A DNA stretch of 64,000 nucleotides. Source: Clonostachys chloroleuca. Taxonomy: Eukaryota; Ascomycota; Sordariomycetes; Hypocreales; Bionectriaceae. The translations under genes were made by a program, and so were the position numbers. Positions 12,288 to 22,945 of the stretch are shown here, in pieces. The notes beneath the pieces were generated by a model. It saw nothing but the letters and a program-made list of their open reading frames with translations. It ran no database searches and was not told the DNA's origin. The stretch's first letter is position 1. The number at the start of each line of letters is the position of its first letter. The stretch spans positions 1 to 64,000 of the forward strand of contig JBANAY010000003.1 of NCBI GenBank assembly GCA_037952775.1. Reading direction: 5' to 3'.

Positions 12288-15170
12288 TTATGCCCCGTAA
12301 TGTACAAACTGTGCCCAGTTTAGCGGCGTATCGAGATCCTCTGCACGCACTTCCATTACCGCCTTCTGCAGTGCCGATGCCACGTTGTTGATAACCGGCT
12401 GATTCCCCTTGAATATTGAAGAGTAGAACCGCTTCGACACTTTTACACACTCCAAGTCCCCGGCGGGCCACAGGCATCCCACCACATGAGGGAACCCCGC
12501 TACCTGGAACCCGCTCACGACGTGTATCACTTCGTCCGATAATTTTGCCGCCTTGTTTTCCGCTGTAGAGCACGCTGAGAGATATGCAATCTGGGCACTT
12601 CTAAGCCGTAGGTCTGAAACTTGTTGGACAGTGAGCCGGTCTTGCACCAAGGCGTCGTCAGGCCCAATCTTCTGCAAAATCAGGCCGCTATTGGAAGGGT
12701 CCAAGTAGTCCGATATTCCGTGACATGCAAAGTGTGCAACACGACACGTCCTGAGGACCTCCAAGACTTGAGCTGCGCTGGGATGTGTATAGACACTCGT
12801 GCGTATATGAGACTCAGCCAAGCTACAGATTTCCCGCATCTCTTCTTCCACTCCAGGAAGTTTTTTCGGTGCCTTCTTATCGCCCGACCCTTTTGGTGAT
12901 GTTGGCATGACCGCAATGAGCATTGTGTTTGCTTCTTCCGCCAGCAATGCTTCCTGGGCGCGCTTCGCCTGCTTCTGCGCATAGCCAAGTGCCTTGATCG
13001 ATGGTGTGTAGGAAGATATCATCTTGGAATAAGCATTCTCCTTTGATCCACTTGGATGTATCCCTGCAGCATGAAAGGGCATCGAGCTCGCGAGACCGGA
13101 ACCTATCCACCATACTCGTGGAAGACCTTCGCTTAAATGTGTCTGTGGAGCCGGGATCTCGGCGACGATGTGCTTGACACAAACATGCCAGAGCCAAGAA
13201 AGGTAACGTAAGAACTCCTTGTTTTTCCCTCGCTGCTCAGACTTCTTTTTTGTCGACCAATCTGTGCTAACCCACGACCTCGCTTCAAATGGGGACAACT
13301 CAGGAAGGGCGATTGTTCTCAGTGATTCTCTGGAGATGATGATGGCGTCGCTTCGAAGGCCGGTGATGTTTATAACGACAATTGAGCCCCCGGCGATGCA
13401 TTCCTGCATCTCAGCAACGGTCTGCCCAAGCATAAACCGCCCATGCCCAGGGATACATCTGATTTCCTTCAAGCACATGTCCACCTCGGATGCAGCTTCT
13501 TGTCTTCGCTTTCGTGATGAGACTGTTGCATCCATGGTGGTTGTCTGAAGGGTCGGAGCATTGACTTCATCCACGAGATCCTGATATCGATCGGCTAGCT
13601 GAGGGTGATCCCGGCGAAGTGAACTCAGATCGCTGCGATCATCTAGCAGTTGACTGATGATGATAGCGCGGCCTTGCTCGAGACATTCAAGGGACTCGCT
13701 TAACTGGTTTGTTGATAAAAGCAGGGCACATAGTTCGGAAGCGACGCCTGCGAATGTCGACACGACGAATTGCTGATCATTGCGATCGAGAGCTCGTGTA
13801 AGGACTGAAGGAAGGAAATCGAGCATCTTCCTTCCAAGGTCAATGCCTTGGTTAACGCGACGCTGTCCAATAAGCAATTTGAGGCATAGAGCGGCGGCCT
13901 GTACACGATGGAATGGCAAAGAATTCAAGCAGGACCAAGCCTTGAGCAAATAGGCTGATGCCCCTTCTAGGTCCTCAGACCTTCTCATTCGTTTATACCG
14001 GTGTAAAATCTTCGTTCCAAGGTTATATAAATAGAGCGCCAGGTCTGGATGGTCGTCAGGCGTCAATTCAACAGCTTCTCTCGCTTGATTGATTGCGTCC
14101 TCAAGGTCCTTTATATCTTCTGTCCTTATATACCGGATCTCAAAATTGTTTCCAAGGTTTGTTAATCTAGCTGCTGCCAGATCTGGATGGTTATTAGGCG
14201 TTAATTTGATAGCTTTTCTCGCTTGCTTAATCGCCTCCTCAAGATCCTTTATTTCTCCTGTCTTTTGATACTGGATCTTAAGCATAGCTCCAAGGTTATT
14301 CAGACAAACTGCCAGGTCTGGATAGTCATCAGGTAATAATCCAATAGCTTTTCTTACTTGCTTGATTGCCTCCTTAAGGTCTTTTATCTCCCTCATTCGT
14401 TCATACCGCATCTGAAGATTGCTTCCGAGGTTATTTAGATAGAGTGCTAGGCCTGGATTGTTATTATGTGTTGATTCAATAGCTTTTTTCATTTGCTCAG
14501 TCGCCTCCTCAAGGTCCTTTATCTCCCTTGTCCGTTCATACCGGATTGAAAGCTTAATTCCAAGATTATTTAATCTGGTTGCTGTAGCTGGGTGGTTATT
14601 AGATGTTGATTTAATAGATTTTCTGGCTTGCTTAATTGCCTCTTCAAGGTCTTTTGTCTCTCCTATCCGTTCATACCGGGTCGCAAGCTTGTTTCCAAGG
14701 TCATCTAAATAGAGTGCCAGGTCTGGGTGGTCGTTAGGTATTAATTCGATAACTTTCCTGGCTTGCTCGATCGCTTCATCAAGGTCCATTATTTCTCTTG
14801 TCTGTTTATATCGTTTCGCAAGCTTATTTCCAAGGTTACTCAACAAGGCAGCCAGGTCTGGATGATCGTCAGGCGCCAATTTGATAGCTCTTCTCGATTG
14901 CTTGATTGATTCCTCAAGATCCTTCATCTCTCCCGTCTGTTCATATTGGTAATTAAGGAGACTTCCGAGGTTGTTCAACCATTGTGCAAGCAACGGGTTG
15001 TTGTTGTCTGCTAGGTATATACCCTGTTTAGCCAGGTCTATGGCTTCGCTGATATCATCTTTGCTTCCTGTTTGCTTGTGTCTTTCATATGCGGCGATCG
15101 CCAGCTCTGAAAAACGATCAGGGGTATCTTTCGCCTCAATGCCATTTGCCGCAAATGCCTTGATGCCCAT
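12288..15170 (-). CDS. TPR-CHAT caspase-like protease
   Basis: A 960-residue, intronless protein. Residues about 58-418 are eight TPR-like repeats of 45 residues, each built on the pattern HPDLA..L.NLG....RYER..E..DLEEAI.QARKAI...P. They are unusually alike, and the matching DNA shows a 135-bp period. A helical linker follows, then a CHAT domain from about 565 to the end. The HFACHG motif puts the predicted catalytic histidine at 817 and YLSACSTA puts the cysteine at 867. Both are intact and spaced as in CHAT/caspase-fold proteases. GCLWPAGD lies downstream of the Cys, as usual. CHAT domains belong to the caspase-like clan and are joined to repeat sensors in fungi and bacteria. It is transcribed divergently from the gasdermin-like gene at 15,593, its likely substrate (inference). 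The first ATG of the frame at 15,170 was taken as the start. The family call is firm; the target is not shown. Confidence 0.93.
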   Translation of the reverse strand: MGIKAFAANGIEAKDTPDRFSELAIAAYERHKQTGSKDDISEAIDLAKQGIYLADNNNPLLAQWLNNLGSLLNYQYEQTGEMKDLEESIKQSRRAIKLAPDDHPDLAALLSNLGNKLAKRYKQTREIMDLDEAIEQARKVIELIPNDHPDLALYLDDLGNKLATRYERIGETKDLEEAIKQARKSIKSTSNNHPATATRLNNLGIKLSIRYERTREIKDLEEATEQMKKAIESTHNNNPGLALYLNNLGSNLQMRYERMREIKDLKEAIKQVRKAIGLLPDDYPDLAVCLNNLGAMLKIQYQKTGEIKDLEEAIKQARKAIKLTPNNHPDLAAARLTNLGNNFEIRYIRTEDIKDLEDAINQAREAVELTPDDHPDLALYLYNLGTKILHRYKRMRRSEDLEGASAYLLKAWSCLNSLPFHRVQAAALCLKLLIGQRRVNQGIDLGRKMLDFLPSVLTRALDRNDQQFVVSTFAGVASELCALLLSTNQLSESLECLEQGRAIIISQLLDDRSDLSSLRRDHPQLADRYQDLVDEVNAPTLQTTTMDATVSSRKRRQEAASEVDMCLKEIRCIPGHGRFMLGQTVAEMQECIAGGSIVVINITGLRSDAIIISRESLRTIALPELSPFEARSWVSTDWSTKKKSEQRGKNKEFLRYLSWLWHVCVKHIVAEIPAPQTHLSEGLPRVWWIGSGLASSMPFHAAGIHPSGSKENAYSKMISSYTPSIKALGYAQKQAKRAQEALLAEEANTMLIAVMPTSPKGSGDKKAPKKLPGVEEEMREICSLAESHIRTSVYTHPSAAQVLEVLRTCRVAHFACHGISDYLDPSNSGLILQKIGPDDALVQDRLTVQQVSDLRLRSAQIAYLSACSTAENKAAKLSDEVIHVVSGFQVAGFPHVVGCLWPAGDLECVKVSKRFYSSIFKGNQPVINNVASALQKAVMEVRAEDLDTPLNWAQFVHYGA

Positions 15171-15592
15171 CTTGGTAATCGCAGGATCAAGACTTGTCTG
15201 TTGTCGGGTTTTGTGATTGAATGGATGGTTTGTTGATGAGGATACTGTTGGTTCTAGGTACTCTATTGCTGCCTAATGGACCCTTTGTGCACGTGATGTG
15301 TTGGGCCTCAACACAGCTTCTGCCTGCGAGATACTCGCCCAAAAGAGCCGAAAGTGATATTGACTATCATGGCGGTGGCTGATTCGCTGTGCCTCACTGA
15401 CACGCAAAACACACTGCCTCCCTGTCTGCCTCCCTGTCTGCCTCCCTGTCTGCCTGACTGTCTGCCTGCCTCGCTGCCTCACTGCTTCACTAAAAAATAC
15501 TTGGTCGCGGGCTTATTTATTTATCTATTCATCCACACACTGTGAATTACGAAGCTACTCAACACCATAATCCATAGGAACGCCTTACCGCG
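15171..15592. promoter_or_regulatory. Shared bidirectional promoter of the CHAT/gasdermin-like pair
   Basis: These 422 bp separate the two divergent start codons, so both genes probably draw on one promoter region. It contains a pyrimidine-rich tandem repeat, several units of CTGCCTCCCTGT-type sequence at about 15,413-15,480, and a ttatttatttat AT tract at about 15,516-15,530. No specific factor site is recognised. Co-regulation is inferred from the geometry. Confidence 0.55.
15413..15480. repeat. CTGCCTCC(C)TGT tandem repeat
   Basis: A 12-bp unit, ctgcctccctgt, repeated three times nearly perfectly and then decaying into ctgcctgactgt, ctgcctgcctcg and ctgcctcactgc. Polypyrimidine on the plus strand, it lies about 115-180 bp upstream of the gasdermin-like start. 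Confidence 0.85.
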
Positions 15593-16441
15593 ATGATTGC
15601 GACAGTCATTCCGTCTGCATTGTTCCTCCCACTCGAGTCTGTTAGACTGGGAAGATTCATTAAAAACATCAGCCATCCAAATGAGGGCTACCATGACCCT
15701 GCGACGATTGACGTGCCGGGGGCGATTCCGTCCGAGTTTTTTTGTTCCAGATTGAATCAACAGAACCACAAGGCGCAATTTGGGTCCGCGCTGACCGCTC
15801 TGCTGTCGGCTGGATTCTCCAAACGTCTCCATTCACAGGTCCATCTGGCACCAGCTCGTGGCACCAACTACTCCCTCGATAACTCTGACGCATGGTTTGA
15901 CAATGCAGTCAGCCTCCCAGACACGAGAAAGTGGCTCGAAAATGCTGCTCTCCGCGCTCAAAAGGTTTACATCATTGTTGGTATTCAGACCTTGACCGAT
16001 ACCAGCATCATCCTGGAGTCAGTCCGGGGACAACGAGCTGGCGGTCAAGTCAGCGTGCCGATTGGCTCTTTTCTCACAGCTGCCAGTACCATCATGCCAT
16101 TCGCCAACCTTGTTGATCCTTCTGTTCATGGGGAAAATCACAACTTCGAGAGCGATCAGTTATGCCTTCTCGCCCCTGGTGAGCAAGTTTGTGCCCTGCA
16201 GTATCGCCAAGTCAAAACTAGGTGGCTATCTAGCCAACTGATCGAACCCCTACAACTCTCGACGACGCGGCGATGGTTGTGTACGGAGGGTGACAAGCGC
16301 GATGCATATGAAGACGACAGCGATGAAGAAGAAGAGGACACAATAGAGGCGGACTTGGGGGGTGTGGAGGAGTTCAGTGAAGAGTGGGATGCTGAGGATT
16401 CTGCGGAAGGGACTATCTATCTCCAGTCCAGTCCAGATTAG
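15593..16441 (+). CDS. Gasdermin-like pore-forming cell-death protein (putative)
   Basis: 282 residues, intronless, no obvious transmembrane helix. I read a gasdermin N-domain-like layout. It has a hydrophobic start (1-20), a basic/helical segment ending in KWLENAAL (113-120), then a long beta strand KVYIIVGIQTL followed by TDTSIILESVRG (124-145). A glycine-rich turn into VSVPIGS (150-159) and a strand LAPGEQVCALQYRQVK (193-208) follow. This order resembles the NVYVVTEV..FSLPG..AFRV path of animal gasdermins. Residues 232-282 form an extremely acidic tail, 23 of 51 being Asp/Glu. Known fungal gasdermins (HET-Q1, RCD-1) are about this size. HET-Q1 is activated by removal of a C-terminal piece of about 5 kDa by a neighbouring protease. 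Here the neighbour is the CHAT protease, head-to-head. Role as a membrane-permeabilising effector is inference. Alternative: a fungal family of unknown function. The start is the first ATG in frame. Confidence 0.6.
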   Translation: MIATVIPSALFLPLESVRLGRFIKNISHPNEGYHDPATIDVPGAIPSEFFCSRLNQQNHKAQFGSALTALLSAGFSKRLHSQVHLAPARGTNYSLDNSDAWFDNAVSLPDTRKWLENAALRAQKVYIIVGIQTLTDTSIILESVRGQRAGGQVSVPIGSFLTAASTIMPFANLVDPSVHGENHNFESDQLCLLAPGEQVCALQYRQVKTRWLSSQLIEPLQLSTTRRWLCTEGDKRDAYEDDSDEEEEDTIEADLGGVEEFSEEWDAEDSAEGTIYLQSSPD

Positions 16442-17740
16442 TGCAACCGCCCGTCTCAGGTCAAAGATGCCTCTGGATACTATTATGGGTCGATCGAGAG
16501 GCAAGACTTTGACCTGAGTCTTCTTGTTATTTAATATCTTTACACGCGGTTTAGTCGTTCCGCCAGGCTCGATTGAGGGGCAATGTGGCCGTGGTGGATA
16601 AATTAGGGTATTAGAAAGTGTTTATTAATTCTTAAGCTGATTACTCAAGTAGATGCATATACGTTTGTGTACGTAGCAGCATAGTTCCATCAAGACATTT
16701 GCATTTGGGAGAGCTTCAATTTGTAAAAGTGACCAACTCTCCTCTTCTATATATAACCTCCGGTAAAGCCCTTCGCCTCAGCTTCTGCTGTCCCTCCGGT
16801 TTGTCTAATTGCGTTATTGTCAAAAGCTACAGAGATTATGTGACAGGTGGAAGTTTCTGTGATGCTTCTTATGTCGAGGCGAGATTATCTATACTCTGTT
16901 TTGTGTCGGGATGACTGTCTTCCAGAACTTGATGGAGGACTAAAGCGGTCTGATGGAGCTTCTCAGCCTTATCCTATCGGCCTTGTGTATGGTTCGTCGC
17001 CACGAGGTCCGCCATGCTGCTGATTGTATCTGGGCGCTTCCCTACAAGTACAGCTCGTCGAAGACCCCTTGGGATTCCCTGTGTAACTCTCGTCTAAGAT
17101 CGCCACTTGAGGACCATTATTAAGGCTTGGGCGGGTATGCTCCTGTGGGAGGGGACCGGTCAAGGGATTCAGAGCCTATCGCTGCAGCAGGCGTGTGGAT
17201 TCGAGCAGTCCGTACGTCTCTTCAGCTTAATAAGGCGCCATGCCAGTCATGTTCGACTGCCTTGTCCCCGGGCGTGAGGGCCAAGGGGGGGCTTTGTATT
17301 GGCGGCATTATAGTACAATTCTCCGTCGTCGGTCTGAATCCCCGGTTGCAGATCTTGTCATTTCCGCTTCTACCACGAATTGAAATGAGTTAAAATGATT
17401 GAGTAAGTTTGAACACGCCGGCAGCCATAGAGCCACCAAAGCGGACACACTACACCAAGAGAGCTAGAATCAGTGTCGTCTTGTCCTCCAGCCTGGGCGC
17501 GATGGGAGGGGTATCGAAGGGCGGGCTCAGTTGAAAGAGCAGAGCCGAACAGGAGAGTGAATGATCCGTTTGTCACACTATCTTGCCACGCCCCCTAGAT
17601 TCGAGCCTTCCCACCTATCCATTCGCTTATCAGGTACAGCCACTCATCATTCCCGAGGTCACATACCCTACAGCCCTTAATCACCCTTATGCTGGGGAGA
17701 TAGAATGAACTAAGGCTGGGCACAATTAGAGCATATATCG
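16442..17740. other. Intergenic, normal composition
   Basis: 1.3 kb between the gasdermin-like gene and the second RIP block. Base composition is normal, unlike the flanking blocks. Only short open frames (up to 88 codons at 17,127-17,393) without recognisable motifs or codon structure are present. No supported gene. Confidence 0.6.
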
Positions 17741-18240
17741 ATAGCTACTCTATATATATAGCCATCAACCAGCGTGCACCAGCCAAGGCTTGGTAAGTAA
17801 AGGAGGGGGCTATAAAGCTCTAGATCAAGCTCAAGAGTAACTATATTGAATATCTGCTTATATCTCTGTATAATTTTAAAAGCCTGGATAAATATATAAG
17901 GCTTAAGTATATACTGATTATTATTTTTTTTACTAGATTCTAACTCTTTAAAACTATTACTTAAGAGATAGCTTTCTAGTACTTACTTAGTTACTTATTT
18001 ATCTCTTTAAGTTTACTAATCTCTCCCTTTAGTAGTATAAGCTTATATATAACTTACTATATATCCTTTATAATCTACTTAATACTCTTAATAATTAGAC
18101 TTAAAGAGCTATTCTAATAATATTATACTTATCTCTTAAGATATTCAGATTATAAAGTTATCTCTAATAGATTAATTAGGGTTTTTAACTATTAAGTAAT
18201 AAATAGTTCAGAGAATAATTTTAATAATATTAATATACTT

Positions 18241-19499
18241 ATTTATATATCTAGCTTTAAAATTATACTCTCTAGATTTAAAGAGATAAATTTAATCTTT
18301 TAGAATATTCCTAGTATATTTTCTTTAGTAAAAGAGATATTAAATATTATTATAAATACTAAAAAGAAGTCTTTCTTTATAATATAAATAATCTAGATCT
18401 TTATTAGATATTTAATTTATTAGTTATATATCTTTTTTAATAAATTAAAATAATTAATATCTAATAGCTAAAGTAGATAAGAAGAATAAAAAAATATATA
18501 AAGAATAATAATATTATTCTTTTTATAGTATTTTTTAAACTTTATTAAATAGTAGTTCTTATAGCTATTTAATATAAAAAAATAATATATATTTTTAGTT
18601 TTAGTTTAAATACTTTTATTAAAGTACTTAATTTAATCTATAGTAATTATATTTAAAATCTAATTATTTTTACTAATAGAAATTCTCTAGTTAAATAGTA
18701 AATTAAAATTTTAAATTTAGAATAAAAAGTAATATTAGCTTTTTATTATTAGAAATAGTAGAATTATCTAGCTAGCTATATTAATTATTTAGATTAAAAA
18801 AATCTATTTCTAGTTATTAGATTATACTAATTTAGATCTTATTATTTAATTAGAATATATAACTATAGTATAAGTATTAATCTAGTTTATTAGAAAGCTA
18901 GTTTTATTAAAATTATTAATATTCTTATTAAGAATACTATATTTAGTTACTATATTCTATATAAGATTAAACTATAATTAGATAATCTAGGGATTTTTAT
19001 ATAAAGCTCTCTAATAGTTATATTTATAAAATAAAACTATCTTAAGTAGTAGTTAGTATTTAATAAATTAAGAGATCTAATTAATACTAGTATACTCTAT
19101 ATTATAATTATATAGTAGGAGATTAACTATATCTATATCTTCTATCTTAAGAAGGTATAGTAAAAATACTTAAGAATCTAGATTAAGAACTCTCTTAATA
19201 ATAATCTATTTCTCTAGATTAGTAAGATTCTAATTACTAGATTAGTAATTTATTTAAAGAATTTAGCTATATTTCTATTACTATAGTATTATATAGCTAA
19301 TATTATAGATTAATATAGCTTTCTAAAGATTTAATTTTAGTATTCTTACTAGAGCTTAAAGAGTAAGAGTAATTTATCTCTTTTTCTTAGTTTACTATAT
19401 AAGTATTAATTAAATAATTAAAATCTAAAGTTAAAGAGTTAAAAATTTAAGGAAAATAATCTATATATTAGTTTAATTTATATACTAGTAGATTATATT
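18241..19499. repeat. Tandem duplication unit A, copy 1 (1,259 bp)
   Basis: Starts atttatatatctagct and ends tagattatatta. The same landmarks recur in order in copy 2. These include gagatattaaatatt, tttaataaattaaaataattaatat, attattctt..tatagtatttt, agaaatagtagaattatctagct and tagattatatta. The copies are direct and adjacent, with mostly transition differences. No surviving coding signal. Confidence 0.75.
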
Positions 19500-19832
19500 A
19501 TTTATATATCTAGCTATAAAATTATATTTTTAATATTTAAAGAAATAATTTAAATATTTTTAAAATCTCTTTAGATATTTTTCTTTATAATAGAGATATT
19601 AAATATTTTTAAAATTATAGAGAAAAAGTTTTTTTATAATATTGATAATTTAAATTATTATTAAGTATTTAATTTACTAGCTATATACTTACTTTAATAA
19701 ATTAAAATAATTAATATTTAAGAATTAAAATAAAAGAAAATAGTAAAAAGATATATATAGAGTAATAATATTATTCTCTTTATAATATTTCTTAAACTCT
19801 ATTAAATAATAACTTTTATAACTATTTAATAT

Positions 19833-20623
19833 TATATAAAACTCTATTTAGTCTTTTAATTAATATATAATAATTTTATAAACTATTATATTTTTCTTTA
19901 AATATTCTATAGTAGTAATTAATTATTTTATTATAATTTTTAAAACTATCTAATTAATTTTATTTAATTTAATTTCTCTATTTAATAAACTTTTTAATAT
20001 TTTAATTTAATTTTATTCTCTTCTATTTATTTAATATTACTAATTAAATATATTTTAAATTTAGAAAATCCTTCTAATTTAGATTAACTTAATTAGTTAT
20101 ATTATCTATTAAAACTATATATAATAACTTAGATTATAAAAATTCTTAAGTACTAGAGAAATATTTATAAAGTTCCTTATAAATATAATAAAGATTAAGA
20201 TTATCTATATATCTTCCTAATAGCTAGTTACTAGATAGAATAATAAGTTTAGTAAGTATAACTATTAGATCTATATAAAAGAGAATAGTTTTATTATTAT
20301 AAATAATTTATAATAGATTATAAATTTAAATAATTAATATTTAGAAGGAGATTTTAATAGTTATTATTAATAATAACTATTATATATATAAAATCAAATT
20401 ACTTATAATAACTAAACTCTACCTATAGAAGATAATAGTATTAAAAATATCTATTATTAGTATTATAAAAGATAATTAATAATAATTAGTTTAGAAACAT
20501 ATTATAATTAATTATAAAATATAATAAATATTTTCTCTTAAGATTTATAATTAAATTATATATTTTATAAGCTTTTTATAATTTTTAAAGATATTATTAT
20601 TTTATTTTAGCTTATATAAATAA

Positions 20624-20673
<50 letters not shown>

Positions 20674-20790
20674 AAAGATTAAATATAGATTAATACTTAG
20701 TTAAAAATAAATTATATAGATCTAGTTATAAATAGCTTAATCTTAAGATATTTCTTATATATAGTAAAAACTCTTAAAAAATAACTATCT
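19833..20790. mobile_element. Unclassified ~0.95-kb element E, copy 1
   Basis: Begins tatataaaactctatttagtc and ends near tagtaaaaactcttaaaa. Matches 21,774-22,724 throughout, including a shared cttatataaataaaaaagt motif followed by an A run. Inserted into unit A copy 2 where copy 1 is uninterrupted. No clear terminal inverted repeats or coding capacity are visible; the class is unknown. Confidence 0.6.
20630..20670. repeat. A41 homopolymer
   Basis: 41 uninterrupted A residues inside element E copy 1. At the same site copy 2 has only about nine A, so the run has expanded here or is an assembly artefact. Confidence 0.95.
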
Positions 20791-21615
20791 AGTATAAGAA
20801 AATAATATTTATTTTTAGTTCTAGTTTAAAATTTTTTTATTAAGATATTTAATCTAATCTATAATAATTATATTTAAAATTTAATTATTTTTACTTATAG
20901 AAATCCTCTAGCTATCTAGTAAATTAAATTCTTAGATCTAGAATAGAAATATAATTAATTATTTACTATTAGAAATAGTAGAATTATCTAGCTAATTATA
21001 TTAAATATCTAAATTTAAAAAATATATATTTCTAGTTATTAAACTATATTAATTTAAATTTTATTATTTAATTAGAAGATATAATTATAGTATAGATATT
21101 AATCTAATTTATTAAAAAGCTAGTTTTATTAAAATTATAAATATTTTTATTAAGAATACTCTATTTAGCTATTATATTCTATATAAGATTAAACTATAAT
21201 TAAATAATCTTAGGATTTTTATATAAAGCTCTTTAATAATTATATTTATAAAATAGAATTATTTTAAATAGTAATTAATACTTAGTAAAATAAAAAATCT
21301 AATTAATATTATTATACTCTATAGTATAATTATATAATAGGAGATTAATTATATCTTCTACTTTAAGAAAATATAGTAAGAATACTTAAAAATCTAAATT
21401 AAAAATTCTCTTAATAATAACTTATTCTTCTAGTTTAATTAGATTCTAATTATTAAATTAATAATTAGATTAAGTAATATAGCTATTTTTTTTAATAAGC
21501 TAGAGTTATATAATTAATCTTATAAATCTTTATAGCTTTTAAGATATTTAATTATAAATTATTTACTAAGGCTTAAAGAGTATAAGTAATTTAATAATTT
21601 TTACTAGTCTATATT

Positions 21616-22945
21616 TATTATAAGTTTATCCCAATATACAGATTATATATAGAACTCTATATTTTTTAACTAATTACTTATAGATTATTAGGATCTTATA
21701 ATAATCCTTATAATCTAGAAATAGAGATTATTACTAAGCTTTAATAATCCCTTAATATATATATATATTTTACTATATAAAACTATATTTAGTCTTTTAA
21801 TTAGTATATAATAACTTTATAATTAGCTATTATATTTTTCTTTAAATATTCTAAGATAATAATTAATTAATTTACTATAACTTTAATACTATCTAATTAA
21901 CTTTATTTAATTTAATTTCTCTATTTTATAAATATTTTAATATTTTAATTCTATTTTATTCTCTTCTATCTAAATATTATTAATATTTAAATATATTAAA
22001 CTTTATAAGTAGTCTCTACTTAGATTAGTTCTATATAATATATAATATACTAGAACCAGAGGCTATATCTCAGATTATTATAATTATTAAGTACTTAGTT
22101 ATTATTAAAGCTTAGTTTATTAAATCTATTTTTATTATCTACTAGTACTATATATAGAGCAGGAGATATTAATATCTCTCTACAGACTTTATAGTAGAGT
22201 ATTAAGCCTAGTAGCTATAACTACTAGGCCTATATAATTATAAGTAGCTTTATTATTATAAGGAATTCTATTACTAAGTATAGGCTCTATTATTAGATAT
22301 ATAGATTATAGGTAAACCTCTAAGGATTATTACTAATTATCTTTATTATATATATAAGAACCCTATCTATTACTATAATTAAGCCCTAGCTACTAGGGAT
22401 AATTATATTAGATAAAGCTATTATTATTGTAAAAAGAGATAGTTAGTAATTAGTAATAATAAGCTTAGAGAGATATTATAATTAATTATAGATAATAAGT
22501 ATTCCCTCTTAGGGTCTATAGCTAAATTATATACTTAGTAAGCTTTTTTTAGAGTTTTTAGAGATATTATTATCTTACCTTAGCTTATATAAATAAAAAA
22601 GTAAAAAAAAATAGAGTTAAAGATTAGATATAAACTAAAACTTAGTTAAAAATAAATTATATAAATCTAGTTATATATAGCCTGATCTTAGAATATCCTT
22701 TAAATATAGTAAAAACCTCTAAAATATATATATTTATTTTATTAGATAGAATACCCTTTTAGATAGTTATTAATAATATTATCTATACTTCTATTATTAC
22801 TAGCTCTATAATACTTATATATTAATAGTAACTTATATTATACAGCTATATAATAACCTGATTATACTACCCAGAATAATACTCTGATTAGTTTAACCCC
22901 GACCTACCCTAGACCCTGTCCAGTATAAGTTATCTAACTATTATA
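21616..22945 (+). mobile_element. Solo Gypsy LTR split by element E
   Basis: 21,616-21,773 plus 22,725-22,945 together match the Gypsy LTRs at 42,501, 49,557 and 52,796, in the opposite orientation. Landmarks are ggatcttataataatcc, actaagctttaataatcc and accccgacctaccctagac. It is flanked by an exact 5-bp direct repeat ATATT (21,611-21,615 and 22,946-22,950), a target-site duplication. Element E copy 2 is inserted within it. Confidence 0.8.
21774..22724. mobile_element. Unclassified ~0.95-kb element E, copy 2
   Basis: Second copy of the element at 19,833-20,790, same orientation, inserted in the TA-rich part of the solo LTR. Less mutated than copy 1 in places, such as gactttatagtagagtattaag near 22,190. 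It is the youngest event in this stack. Confidence 0.6.

Noticed and set aside
12256..13548. Several ORFs of 92-109 codons overlapping the CHAT 3' half
   Set aside because: Shadows of the CHAT frame on both strands.
17127..17393. 88-codon ORF after the gasdermin-like gene
   Set aside because: No recognisable features; could have been a third component of the pair, but nothing supports it.
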